Shown here one piece after another: positions 49,865 through 61,359 of a stretch of 64,000 nt of DNA; position 1 is the stretch's first letter; each line of letters starts with the position of its first letter. The stretch covers positions 13,387,516 through 13,451,515 of the forward strand of contig NC_037260.1 in the NCBI RefSeq assembly GCF_000002425.4. The letters run 5' to 3'. The notes beneath the pieces are model-generated. The model was given only the letters and a program-made list of their open reading frames with translations. It did no database searches and was not told the DNA's origin. A program made the position numbers and the translations under genes. The DNA comes from Physcomitrium patens (Eukaryota; Streptophyta; Bryopsida; Funariales; Funariaceae).

Positions 49865-51100
49865 ACATAAAAAGAGTGATTAAGAAAACTATCAAAACAA
49901 AAAGAATTGATTGATTTTTTTGCATTTAAAATTTTCAATATTACTTGCAATAAGTACAAAGAAGACCAATAGAAAATTAGCCTTGTTCTTGAATAGAAAG
50001 TAAAACAATCTGTTTAATTAGGAAACAAAAGACTCCTTTTATTTGTAAAGATGACTTTTTGGAGCCAATTTTTGCAAATAATCCTTGGGAAGTCAATCTC
50101 AAACTTTCAAAATTGTATATTCTTACCATAAATGTTTTTTATTTTTATTTTTAATATGGATAATATATATATATAGTGAGAATTTTATAGAAGATATATT
50201 GTTTAAAAACCAGACTGTTACTCTTCTAAGTTTTATTTATTTATTTATTTATTTTACTGTTTTAAAGAAGACATCATATAGTATTATAAAACGTAGAAGT
50301 TTAGATTCTACAATTATATATTTAATCCAAAACAATATTAATAAATTTGAGTTTTTAAGTAATAGTTCTGTGGCAATCAAATAGATCACAAAATCATACT
50401 TCTAATTATTTTTTAAGATTACAAGCAACTTACGAAAGTTCTAAGGAAAAGCATGGTAATATAATAAATGTTAATTGTTGTAATATCATGGGCATTATAA
50501 TTTTTATGTAATATCATGGACATCAAGTTTTTTTGATCAACAAACAAAAGTGAGATTTTACTCAAAGGAAATGCCCATGATATTACATAAAAATTAAATT
50601 AAAATTAAAACCTTAAAGTTATAAGGGAAATTTGTGGCATTTTGGTGAAAATAATGTACACAAAACATAAATTTGTTTGCAACAACACAAGTCTAAAATA
50701 TAATGACTTGGAATAAGAAACATCAAATTTTTGGGAAATAGTTTTGATTGTAAGATTTGAGAATTGTTAAAATTATAATTGAATAGTTTGCACATGATGG
50801 TTAAATGACAGTATAGTAGTTATTTCCACGAATTGCAAACGAAATGAAGTTGATGCGGCTGCACAAAAACATCAAATACTTCTACTAGTCTTACACATAC
50901 ACATAAAAATACAGTCATGTACAGGCACAAATTTTCACCTTAATATTCGACAATGTGTACAAAATTTCACCACAAAAGTGAGAAACGTCACATTTGTTTC
51001 AAACAATGCCACCACGTATTTAAGACCAGATTAGAAATAGTAAAATCAATATCTTTATGAGTTTCACATGTAACAGACTTTGTGATCAGAATACGCTGAT
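46981..51100. other. BRF1 3' UTR and AT-rich spacer
   Basis: After about 500 bases of BRF1 3' region the sequence becomes strongly AT-rich. It contains (AT)n runs (about 49398-49420, 49830-49860) and a 25-bp foldback near 50.5 kb. No gene is recognised. The frame at 48386-48631 has no identifiable domain and AT-biased codon content. Confidence 0.5.
50499..50595. repeat. 25-bp inverted repeat (foldback) with 47-bp loop
   Basis: The arm at 50499-50523 and the arm at 50571-50595 are reverse complements at 24 of 25 positions. A partial direct copy of the same core (TAATATCATGGGCATTATAA) lies just upstream at 50481-50500. This could be a small foldback element or remnant. Confidence 0.75.
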
Positions 51101-51183
51101 GTGAGACAAAAGTATACAAATCGAACCTAAGAAGACAGCCGAAGCATGGAATCGTCTTCCCATCGTTGGAATCCTACAGCTCT

Positions 51184-51222
51184 AGATACATAGATAGGTA
51201 GATAGATGGATGGATGGATGTG
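51184..51222. repeat. GATA/GATG tetranucleotide microsatellite
   Basis: A run of TAGA/TGGA-type tetramers (ATAGATAGGTAGATAGATGG, continuing as GATG units) in the presumed 3' UTR of the minus-strand gene downstream of its stop at 51866. Confidence 0.8.
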
Positions 51223-51865
51223 GAGGGCAGGATTCCGACACCGACAAGCATCACCGACACAGCCCATGCCAACATGTGAACGACGCACCAGATGCAAAGT
51301 TATAGACAAAAACCTCAGATTCACACGCTTCACTGAGGACCCAACTTGAGCAAACTTCGTGCCCTTGCAGTGTCGTTAAATCCGAGGCAATGCTTCAGAA
51401 AGCTGCAATTCACGAAGACGGTAGAGCCAAATATGAGCTTGTTGTTGCAAAAGGTTTCGCATGCAAAATTTCCACATTCTCCCACAAGGTTATGAATAGG
51501 TATTGTACAGAAGCAGGCAAATGGATTCGAACATGCTTACCAAAGGGCTTTTTTTTTGTTTCATAAATTGTACATCAATAGAAGTCTGCAATCAGTCTAC
51601 CAAGAGGCTCCTCACGGTCGGATGCCCAAAAATGCGTGAAATGGATTCGTTGGTCTAATTCTTGGTAGTTTCTTCAGCAAATTTACAGTGGCATTGTAGA
51701 GGTGTGAAATGTTTCTGTTTCATATAAATACAACCTCGGGTGCGCAATTCTGCAATCCTGGGCGGAACTCCGATCGGGTGATGACGCAGGTAAACGGTTC
51801 CTACGAATCAAATTCCATGTGAAGATCCAGCGAAGATGTAATGAGAAGTGGTTGCGTTATAGCTC

Positions 51866-54058
51866 TCAGGACCATATGGCGTGAGATGGCTCCGCAGATC
51901 TTAATCGCAACAGAACATTGTCGCCGATCTTCAGGCTCTTCACAGATACCAGCTCTCCAGATTCTGATTTTGACAAACACACGGAATCCGACTGGTGAAG
52001 TATCACGCTGACTCGTCTTCCCTCTTCGGCTTCCGCTTCGATTAGAACCAGCGGTTTCAGATGCGTGAGTGCCTTCTCCACAGGAATCGTTCTGCAGCGG
52101 CCGAGAGTATCGACAGCAAGGACGCGTTGATCCGACTCCAGGAAGGCAAGTTTCATCGCCATTCTGCCCTCCATGGCTATGTAGGAACCAGGCGTACCGG
52201 TGGCTATGGAACTTCTTTGCTGCTCATTGTGCATTAGGAACAGAGCTGATGGTGAGGAACCTACCAACAGTCCTTCCCCCGGACGAAGTGCATTGCGGAC
52301 GTTTATTTCCACAGCTTCCCCTAACCCTTGCACAAACGTTACTTTAGAAATGGTGGCTTGCTGCAAAGGCTCGGAAACATTTGCGATTTCACTTATCGAA
52401 GATGTTGATTCCGCGGTCAGTCGAGAATTTTTGATGATGCTATCTGGAACGGAGCGTCGGGCAGATTGTTGTCTGGCATCCACGGCACCTGGAGCTGAAG
52501 GTGCGCGTCTGGCCAACGCGTTTCCAATGCTGAATAGGTCGTCGCTCTCATAACCGGATGAGCCTGGCTGGGTATTGCTGAATAAATCTATGTCGACTTC
52601 AGTCTGGCTTGCAGCTCCACGAAAGCTGAACAAATCTGTGTCGGGTTCGCGAGTGGATCCGTGGAAGATGCTGAAGAGGTCGTCGTCTACGTCTTGACGC
52701 TCGGTGTCGTTGGAAATCGAGGTGGTGGAGGGTCGCACAGACGGACCGCTCGCGGAGCTTGAACGCCTATGTGAGGATGTTGATGATGCCACAGAGAGCG
52801 CGGCAGGGGGACAGGGCTTCTGGGTCGGAATTGCTTTAATAACTTTCCGACCACCCAAGGAGATCTCAAACTCGTCAATCTGATCGCCATAGCTCAATGC
52901 TGGAGCGTGAACCGCTGGCGTCACTGAGCTCGGAGGATGTGGATTTGCTCCTGATGATTCCACTTTGCGGACCAGGTTAAGTGCCATAGCCATGTCCAAA
53001 CTAGGTCGAATCACATCTACACCCCCACTCCGCCGCATCCTTGTCACATTACAGTTCAAGTTTTGCATGTAGAAGTCACGGCGCCGGTTCTTCAAGCTTT
53101 TGTCAAGCACCACGTGATTCGCACCTAACTTTGCGACTTCGTTGCAAATCGCAACCTCTGGCCGGCTTGCTGCTTTCACAATCACTGCGAGCTTGACTCC
53201 TCCTTCTTCGCATCTGTACTCCAACCCTGGGAAACCTTTCCAGATCTTCATCTTATGGCTAATTTCGTCCTCCACGAGTTTATGATTTGCCTTCAACCAT
53301 TTCTCGTCGCCTATCTTGACTCTGTAACCTAATGGTCCCTTTACAGTCCCCAAAACGGACACAATGGCGAGAATATCGCCTCGGTTGAGGATGTTATCCA
53401 TAGCCCAGACGATACCAGCATGGGAAATATCTCTCACGTTTCCGTCGAACGCAACCACTACCAAGCTCTGGCCTTCCTGTCGAGTTTCGTGCAAATTGTT
53501 TGTGACGCTTCTGCTGCTAATTTCCGCACCAATACTTAGTGGAACTTTCTCTGCCACTGAACCGAGAGTAAGATGTTTCAAAGATCCCATACAGAGATTC
53601 TCCACCTCGGAGGCACTTACACTTGAACTTCGTGAGCTTTGAGTTCCCGATGAACCACCGTGCAGACTAGATTCTGGCGGAGGTGGCGGCTTCAGAAGGC
53701 TAATGAGGTTCCGAAGCGGTGAAACCATGTTCAACCGTAGAGCATCCATTGGACTTCCTACGATGCGCACTGATGACCCTGATGTTGAACTTCGGCCTGC
53801 ATGGTCTAAGTCTACACTACCTAGACCCCCCAGCTTGAAACATAAATCAACTTGATCTGATGAAGACGAATCAAAATCCACTGAACTGCTCGATCCTAGT
53901 CCAGAACTATTTGAATAATTGACCACCGGTTTGATAGATGTCATGAAACCATTGCGACTCTCTGAGAATTCTCCTTGAGCTTTCGTTTTCCTCTCCCCCA
54001 AGGAGAGATCACCAACCGGCCGAGGAGGTCCAAGCTTCTGTAACATGTTTTTCACCAT
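51866..54058 (-). CDS. UspA-like domain fused to a degenerate DHQ synthase II C-terminal domain
   Basis: Encodes 730 residues without an intron. The ATG at 54056-54058 is the first in the frame, and an in-frame stop lies upstream at 54115-54113. Residues 1 to about 190 are Ser/Gly-rich and of low complexity. About 197-345 form a universal-stress-protein-like domain (SLVVVAFDGNVRDISHAGIV, then PEVAICNEVAKLGANHVVLD), similar to the N-terminal domain of UspA-type receptor-like kinases, but no kinase follows. About 350-560 is disordered and holds four DLFS motifs spaced 15-16 residues apart (460, 475, 491, 507). About 569-720 resembles the C-terminal half of archaeal-type 3-dehydroquinate synthase (LRPGEGLLVGSSPSALFLMH, LKPLVLIEAEAEEGRRVSVI, KIGDNVLLRL). 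The central segment conserved in that family (NAGAVHAYV-like) is absent, so the domain is probably not catalytic. Function is unknown. Confidence 0.82.
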   Translation of the reverse strand: MVKNMLQKLGPPRPVGDLSLGERKTKAQGEFSESRNGFMTSIKPVVNYSNSSGLGSSSSVDFDSSSSDQVDLCFKLGGLGSVDLDHAGRSSTSGSSVRIVGSPMDALRLNMVSPLRNLISLLKPPPPPESSLHGGSSGTQSSRSSSVSASEVENLCMGSLKHLTLGSVAEKVPLSIGAEISSRSVTNNLHETRQEGQSLVVVAFDGNVRDISHAGIVWAMDNILNRGDILAIVSVLGTVKGPLGYRVKIGDEKWLKANHKLVEDEISHKMKIWKGFPGLEYRCEEGGVKLAVIVKAASRPEVAICNEVAKLGANHVVLDKSLKNRRRDFYMQNLNCNVTRMRRSGGVDVIRPSLDMAMALNLVRKVESSGANPHPPSSVTPAVHAPALSYGDQIDEFEISLGGRKVIKAIPTQKPCPPAALSVASSTSSHRRSSSASGPSVRPSTTSISNDTERQDVDDDLFSIFHGSTREPDTDLFSFRGAASQTEVDIDLFSNTQPGSSGYESDDLFSIGNALARRAPSAPGAVDARQQSARRSVPDSIIKNSRLTAESTSSISEIANVSEPLQQATISKVTFVQGLGEAVEINVRNALRPGEGLLVGSSPSALFLMHNEQQRSSIATGTPGSYIAMEGRMAMKLAFLESDQRVLAVDTLGRCRTIPVEKALTHLKPLVLIEAEAEEGRRVSVILHQSDSVCLSKSESGELVSVKSLKIGDNVLLRLRSAEPSHAIWS

Positions 54059-55170
54059 TTTCTTTCGCAAACACTTCCGCAACTGAAGACCTCTCTCAAA
54101 TTTTGGAACAGTTCAGTTCACTAACACGGGATAGTGTTTCTAAAATTTTGTTCTCTTCTGGTAAAAAAATGGATCACCTCCAGTTGCTTGTTGGCTGCAA
54201 GCCCTGTCCCATCTCACAGTTTGCATCTCGTTTACAAAGATCTTTCAAACTGCGTCACAATTCTAATAAAAGCTATGCAACCGTGGTCGCGATCACCAGT
54301 CTAACAACATGCTGCAATGTCAATAAGATAACTCCAACTCGAGACATCTACCAAACCAATATTTTATTGTACCGTACCTGATATAGACCTCCCGCGTCAC
54401 GGAGCAAACAAAAATACGAAAACCTCAAACGCTAAACCCACAGTATCAACATCCAAACTCGACCTCTCACACAACTTCCGTCACACCCCACCTGCACACA
54501 CACCGGCCAGAGAACCAAGCCAACGATGACCCTTGGGTCCGCGAGGCAACACCACCGACGGTAACAATCCGGGCTCCGACACTACTAATAGCTTCCTCGT
54601 CAAAGCAACGCTACGACTACCCGGATTCAAGGCTAAGCTCCTCCACTGATGGTGCCAAAAACGGGGGATTCGAATACTGTCTAAACAGCTGCAATCGATC
54701 GCAAAAAAAAAAACAAAAACAAAAACAAAAAATAAATCTTTAAAAAAGCTCCCGATTCACTGAGATCCCGCGACAATGCAACCCACCACCCACAAGCTAG
54801 GACGAAGACCCGTCCCCCAGCAAGCAACGAGTCGCCACAAAGCTCCTACAGAACTATTGGCACCGTTGCGTTGCGACCACTCGCAAGTGTGGAAGTATGT
54901 ATATATGAATGGCTTGGAATTCAGTGCGGGGTCTGGATCGAAGCGGCTCCTCCCTCTCTCCCGACTGCAGCGACCACAGCCTCCGACGGAACAGCTCTAC
55001 GCAGCAACACCGCTTTGAAATGCAATGGATCATGAAGCTCTCGTCACGCGGGGGTTGGCGCCGTGGGCTCGGGTGGCCCGTGCCCGTGGGGTGGCCTCCT
55101 CGAGGGGGCGAGCCGACAACCGAGGAAACGGATGCTACTCCAACCGGCCCGGCCCGTTTTTAGACCGCAT
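54059..55170 (-). promoter_or_regulatory. Promoter and 5' UTR region of the USP/DHQS-II gene
   Basis: A GC-richer block compared with the flanks, ending abruptly at about 55160 where AT-rich DNA resumes; the strongest GC stretch is 55045-55155. On the minus strand it lies upstream of the ATG at 54058. Open frames on the plus strand here (54776-55018, 54909-55163) lack any known motif and look like chance frames in GC-rich DNA. A poly(A)/CAAAAA tract is at about 54703-54735. Confidence 0.5.
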
Positions 55171-55730
55171 GAACGTTGGTTAGTTAGTTAGTTATTTATT
55201 TATTTAATGGTCTTTGTTTCTATACCATCTTCACCTGAACTATTTCGTGAAGTTTAGATATTGATGATCCAAAAGATGTGTAGATTCGCTTCCAGGAGGG
55301 TTAACAGCTCTTGGGAGTTGAAAGGTGTGAGGTTGGGATCTACTCTAATTTTGTGATCGGTCTACTAATTAAGGCATTTCTAGAGGTTATTGGTATAACC
55401 TGGAATTGTTTATTGCATTGGTTAAAATGGCTTGGTGGGTCATGCTTTAGGGGTGACACTTGTACCCAGTTTGCTTAGGTGGCAGTCTTAAGTTGCATAT
55501 GAGGATTGGGATTTGATGCCATTGACATTAATTTGGTATAACAAACCAAAATCGTTTGTTCTTAAGTTAGTGACAAAGCTACTTTGATATTTGATTTTAG
55601 AGCGGATAGAGATAGGTCATCCCTTGTGTGCATGTGTGTACATATATAGAGAGATGATTTAGTCATTTTTGAACCAAACAAATAAGATAAGAAAAAAGAA
55701 AAAAGAAATTGCAGATCCCACTCTACGCTC

Positions 55731-55951
55731 TGAAGAAGGTTGGGTACACAGAGGTGTTGTGCGAAGCACTGTACATATAAGAACACTGTGTCCACTAACT
55801 GGAGGAAATTGTAAGTTCATTGATTGAAGAGGAAACATATAAACTAAGTACTGTGATGGAAATTCTTGGGATCAGTAAGAAACAATGTTCTCATTGGGAA
55901 CAATATCAAAGAAGGGTGCTAATCCTAAGAGTAAGAGCAACTGCTAATACT
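55731..55951 (-). repeat. Left (3') LTR of the copia-type element
   Basis: Aligns with 61120-61359 from the first bases (TGAAGAAGGTTGG versus TAAAAAAAGTTGG) through the shared AGGGTGCTAAT and GCTAATAC end. The differences are point changes and a poly(A) expansion in the other copy. Confidence 0.75.
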
Positions 55952-56869
55952 CCCTTTTGCTTGCAACTCCTCTTTTGCCTAATGATGATGGATCAAGTTC
56001 ATTAACTTTAAGCTTTATCACTATCGAGTTGTTGCTCTAGGTTGGTTACATTGTTGGATGTTTGATCCATTTTTCAAGAGCTAATCAAGTGATTGGAATG
56101 AAGACATGTATAAGTTATTTTAATCTTATTTTGGTCGATTTTCTTGGTCATGCACCAATGTATTATAGAACTAGTTTTAGTGATGGATTGGATGATTTTT
56201 TAAGAGTAGAACCTAAAAAGTTTAGAGTTAATGCAGCCCTTGTCCAATCATAGAGATAATTGTCTATTTTTAGCCGCATCTTTTTCAATAGGTAGGTCGT
56301 AGAAGGCAACTTTGTCGGCACAAGTACAGCGTTACTATGATGTTTGAATAGGTAGATTCATTGAGGTCTTTTCAACTTGGATAAAATGCAGATGTGAAGT
56401 AATTGGTTATTGAGGTACTCAATATAAGAGCTTTAGAAGTAAGAAAGTGGCCTATAATTATCTAGAATCTAAAAATTAATTATAAACTATTTAGTAAGTT
56501 GAAAAAAGTTTTTAATTTTGTCAAGGGTTCTGAAATTGATTTTTTTTTTATATTTTTCAAAAAATTAAATTTTTGGAATTGCAATCTATATGGACTATTA
56601 GTGCCCTTATTATTCATCATGGTTGGCTTATTTACCATATAAAGATTTCTATAGCATTCTTTAATGATTGACTAAAAAAACATTCTTTATGGACTAGCCA
56701 CAAAGATATATTTACCTTGGCATAAAGCACTTTTCTTGCTGCCTAAACTGCTCACTGTATGGTCTTTGTTAGAATTTCTAAACCTAGTACAACCAAATTA
56801 ATGCCAACTTACAATATTGGGACCTTTGCGAAACTAATGCTAATTCTTATGTCTACTTCTAATGTCATA

Positions 56870-57120
56870 CGACATCACTTATTCTTCTAATATTATACAT
56901 CAATGAGCTCTATATCATAGGTTCTAACCTTTATAGCATCTTTGATCTAAAAACACAACTCCAACAATTATATAAAATGTATGACCTTGATCAACTATAG
57001 TGTTTCTTTGATGTCCAATTCAAACAAACCTCTTATAATGTTGTGCTTGACCAAACAAGCTATGTACACAAGTTTCTTACAAAACATTGTGTGAATTTTG
57101 CTTCTCTTCATATACTATTG
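56870..57120 (+). pseudogene. Ty1/copia reverse transcriptase fragment (plus strand)
   Basis: The translation reads ILYINELYIIGSNLYSIFDL, then KTQLQQLYKMYDLDQL, a stop, CFFDVQFKQTSYNVVLDQTS and YVHKFLTKH. This is the segment around the catalytic YVDD of copia RT (here YINE, so both aspartates of the motif are lost) and the following LGIEV-type region. The orientation is opposite to that implied by the PBS at 61108-61119. Confidence 0.7.
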
Positions 57121-58328
57121 TTTAACCTTGTCAAATCGTACAAAGATACTTACTCATCATGAGTTGATTTAAGGCGATTTTAGTGCCTTGTCAGTGAATT
57201 AGATTATATGCTTAAAATTTGCTAGACATTAGATTTCTAGTCTCTATTCTTAATTGATTCATGGACCTCTTCCAACAAGCTCACTTGTAGGTAGCCCTTG
57301 ATATCTTTTGATATCTTTTACAACATCTATCTATTGGCCTTTGATATTCAAAAGAGGAAGAAATTAAATTCTTGTAATTCTTGGATGCTGACGTGTTACA
57401 TGTGGGTGAACATTTGTAGTATACCAATTAAGCAAGAAATAAGCAATTAGGATTGTCTTGGCCTATAGAAAGCTTGGCAGATTGCATTTGAGGAAGAATC
57501 ATTTAATTATGTCTTGCAGAGTGCAATAATGGTATTTAACTATACTATTATATTGGAAGGTACATAATTGATGAATTTCCAATGGATGCCATATTTAGTA
57601 CAATAATTATAAAAGACAATGGATGTACATTCTTCCTATTATCAATGCAAAGAGAATAAAGCTTGGTGCTACATTATAACTCAAAAATGACAAGAAACAT
57701 ATATAATTGATAAAAAAAAAAAAAAAAACCTCATTTTTTTATTTTATTTTATTTTTTTCATTTTTTCTATGAAATAAACAAATATCATCTGTGGATAATT
57801 ATTGATAAAGGTAATGAAGTAGCATGCCTGCCAAAAAAGGAGATGCAAAAGGATCTAGTGACATTAAATTGAATTAGTTCAAGGATACAATGGGTTACTC
57901 TCGATTGTAATTTTGAAACCATTATGAGGAATTATTTTTCTTGGAAACAAATGACATAAGCATTATTACTAATAGAGATAGCAAAGATGTCATCTATAGA
58001 ATGATATTATATCATGCAGCAGAGACTTTGTGGATGGATAAGATTGAATCTATAATGCTAGAAGACAAATGTGGAGGTGGTAGGAAGTGTTGATGTTGGA
58101 TATAGTGAGTAAGACTTAACTTTGAAACAACTAAGAAAGATAGTACTATGAAGGTAGTAGAGTCCATTGGAGATTTGACAGTTGGTCCAAACAATGATGA
58201 CACTATGAGAATTTTTGATGAAGCATGAATGTTGTATAAAGTAAAGAATAAGATCTTTTTATATTAAAAATCTAATGAAAAGAAGATTATTTTTAATGTT
58301 TAATATTTTATAATAATATTATCATTAG

Positions 58329-58364
<36 letters not shown>

Positions 58365-59104
58365 GAATAGCCTAATAAAAAGATGTAATAAAAAAATAAG
58401 AATAAATAATAAAAAGATAGTAAAAACTTTAATTTTAATATTATTTTTTTATAGAAAAGACTTCTATTTATTTTGTGGAGGTATAAATAAGTCAAATCAA
58501 AGTAAATAAAATAAATAATTGATATAGACATATTTAAGAAAAGATTAAGAATAATTTTTAATAAAAAAATTTCTCAAAATATAAAGAATTGATATTCAAG
58601 GAGGATTAGTTGTGAACCAAAGTCAAAATCAAATCCCAAGGTACAATTGTGATTAAATAATTATTATTATATATAATATGTATTGCAACTTTAAGATTGA
58701 TATAATAGGTCATTCAAAGCTTATTAAAGCTCAAACTTATTGAGGTCTTAGAAATTAGAATTCAGAAGACTAGTTAGGATTTCTAAGATATTCATCAATC
58801 TGTTATTTAGATTGAAGTCAAATTTTTCATACAAGTAATAAACTTAACTTCCTAAAATTGTAAAAAGTTTGAGACTTATTAAATAATTAAATTAAGAGTT
58901 TTTGGCTCTAAAATATTGGCATCAAAATTAGAAAAGGAAGTCGAAAAATATTCAAGTAGATTTTAGAGGTTATCTTTTCTTTGATATGTTTGATCTTGTT
59001 AAAATATTTTGTACTTATTTCCAACTTAGTTAATGAGAAATTTAAAAATTTTGAATCAAAATCAATGTTTTGATCATTAGTTATTGATATTTCAATTTGT
59101 TGTA

Positions 59105-59660
59105 TGATTTAAGATTTTTTTTAGAGCTTGATTAGGATTCATTAGGATTTATTAGGATTTGATTTAAGATTTGGTTAGGATTTGGTCTAAAATTTAGTTA
59201 GAATTTAGTTAGAATTAAAATTTGATTAGGATTTAATTAAGATTTGATCTAAGATTTGATTATGATTTAGGATTTCATCAGGATTTCTTTAGAATTTGAT
59301 TAAAATTATATCTAAAATTTTATCAATGTTTGGTCTAGAATTTGATTAAGATTTTGTCTAGGATTTGATTAGAATTTGATTAGGGTTTGGTTAGGATTTC
59401 ATTAGGACTTAGTCTAAGATTTGACTAGGATTTTATTAGGATTTGATTAAGATTTGGTAAGGATTTTATTAGAATTTTATTAAGATTTAGTCTAAGATTA
59501 GAATTTAGGATTTTATTAAGATCTATTAGGATTTAATTAGAATTTAGTTAAGATTTTATTAAGACTTAGTTATGATTTATTTAGAATTTATTAAGGGTTC
59601 TATTAAGTTTGGTTAGGATTCAATTAGAATTTTTATTTTTAAGATTTTTTAAGATTTATT
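59105..59660. repeat. Degenerate minisatellite with about 11-bp period
   Basis: About 545 bp built from variants of (G/T)TTAGGATTTGA and TTAAGATTTGG. The units drift in sequence but keep the pattern A(G/A)(G/A)ATTT(G/A)(A/G)TT throughout. It lies inside the LTR-bounded region 55731-61359. There is no coding potential. Confidence 0.85.
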
Positions 59661-61107
59661 TATTATATATATTCCATTAAGATTAATTTATGATGTTTCA
59701 ATGTTTTTTTTTATAAATTCTTTAAAACTTCTTTTGGAATTTAATTAAAAATTGATTAATATTATTATAATTTAATTAGAATTTGTTTAGATTTCTATTA
59801 GTGTTGTTGAGATCTTCTTGTTGTAAGTTCCATTTTACTTTCCACAATCAAGTGCCTTGTACATTCTCAAACAAATTTCACAAAATATGACACCATGCAT
59901 GCAAAATATGATCATTTTTTTATATTAAGTTATTGAAAAGGTAGATTATTACATTGTTGATATCAATGATACTATAATTGTACATATCAACTAAGGTTAT
60001 TTGAGAGCCAATGTTAGGATGAAGGAAAGAAAAACCTTGGATTGTAGAGAGCAAAGCTATTCGATTATATTGCAAATGTCAATTTTAAGATCATCATGTT
60101 ATGAATCAAAAGATCAATTCAAAAGATGCCTAGAGTCCTGAAAGCAAGGGCCACAAGATCGATGATCAAGAAGGGTGAAGTCTTTGTTGGATTAAATGTG
60201 ATGAGAAAATTATCTTTTTAAAGATGGATTTATGCATTGATAAAAACAGCTTCAACTATGATTAAAATTAAGGTGACATTTAGTAGATTGGAGAGGCATA
60301 GATCAATTGTAAGGGTGCCTAAGAATATTTTGATAGAAGATAAGAACTTTTGTATCTTTTTAATAGGCTTTTCAATATGTTTTGATAGGTCTTTCTAAAA
60401 AAGGAGCATTTTGAATTCAGAATAGGTCAATAATTTATTGTCATTTAAAAACATTTGTTTGGTGATGTTGTTATTTGAGGAAAGATTGAAAATTGTGTAT
60501 TACACCACAACTAGTTTGAGGAAGGAAACTCCAATATCCTCAAGGATGTTGGCTATCACCTTTATTTCTATCAACTTTTCATCTGTAGACGTAATTTATT
60601 TATTTATTTATTTATTTTTGATTTTAAAGAATTTTTCAATTAAATGAATTTTACGGAGATTGTTGTTGGATTTATATCTTGACTTGAGATGACTCTAACA
60701 TTCATGTAGGTCAAGAACCATTTCATTATTCAAAGAGTAGTGTACTTGTCATTGTTGTTGAGGATACGTGAGGCTTGCACTCATCTTTTTTCTTCACCTA
60801 TTGAAAGTGGTGGAAAGAATGGGATAGTATACCACTTGTACAAAACATTGTATTTAAGCAAATTTTTGAGACAAAAGACCTACATTTTGTAATTTTCTAT
60901 GCTGGTGAGGTAATACAACTCTAGAAGTATGTATATATCTTATAGTAAGCTAGAAACCATTGTATTGAAAACAAGATGTGGTAGAGGGGAGGAAGTTTGA
61001 TTACTCTCTTTATTTTGTCATATATTGCAAATTGTAACTTTGGAGTCGAACTCTAAGTTTTACATATTTTATCACATAGAAGGATCTTATAACTACTTAC
61101 AATCAAT

Positions 61108-61119
61108 GCTCTGATACCA
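61108..61119 (-). other. Primer-binding site, initiator-Met tRNA
   Basis: The minus strand reads TGGTATCAGAGC, a perfect match to the usual plant LTR-retrotransposon PBS. It directly abuts the LTR that starts at 61120, fixing the element's orientation and the LTR edge. Confidence 0.85.
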
Positions 61120-61359
61120 TAAAAAAAGTTGGATACACAAAGATGTTGTATAAAACATTGTGTGTACAAAAACATTGTGTCTACTGATTGGAAGAAACTA
61201 TATATTCATTGATCAAAAAAAAAAAAAAAAAAAAAAAAAAACATACAAATTAAATATTATGATGGAAAACCTTGAGATCAGTAGGGAATAGAGTTCTTAT
61301 GTTGGGAACAATATTGAATAAGGGTGCTAATTCTAAAGATAAGAACAGCTACTAATACA
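61120..61359 (-). repeat. Right (5') LTR of the copia-type element
   Basis: About 240 bp, ending CTAATACA on the plus strand (TGTATTAG on the element strand). It contains a poly(A) expansion at about 61217-61242 absent from the partner LTR. Confidence 0.75.

Larger units (their letters stand above)
55731..61359 (-). mobile_element. LTR-retrotransposon (probable Ty1/copia type), minus strand, with composite interior
   Basis: Two direct repeats of about 0.22-0.24 kb (55731-55951 and 61120-61359) are clearly related. A perfect 12/12 initiator-Met PBS abuts the right copy in minus orientation, and the left copy is followed inward by a purine-rich stretch on the minus strand (AAAAGGGA). This defines a minus-strand LTR element of about 5.6 kb. 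The interior is badly decayed. The only recognised domain, copia RT at about 56870-57120, reads on the plus strand, so the interior includes rearranged or inserted material. No target-site duplication was found. Confidence 0.65.

Noticed and set aside
54059-54082. N-terminal extension of the USP/DHQS-II frame from a TTG codon
   Set aside because: Non-ATG start is unlikely; the ATG at 54056-54058 is the first in frame after an upstream stop.
54776-55163. Plus-strand coding frames in the GC-rich block near 55 kb
   Set aside because: Short, with no start context or domain; the block is best explained as promoter and 5' UTR of the minus-strand gene.
57830-58250. Possible copia gag-like segment
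   Set aside because: Some readable stretches in one frame but no diagnostic motif such as a zinc knuckle; left unassigned.
59105-59660. CRISPR-like array
   Set aside because: Units are contiguous, 11 bp and degenerate, with no spacers; this is a minisatellite in a plant genome.
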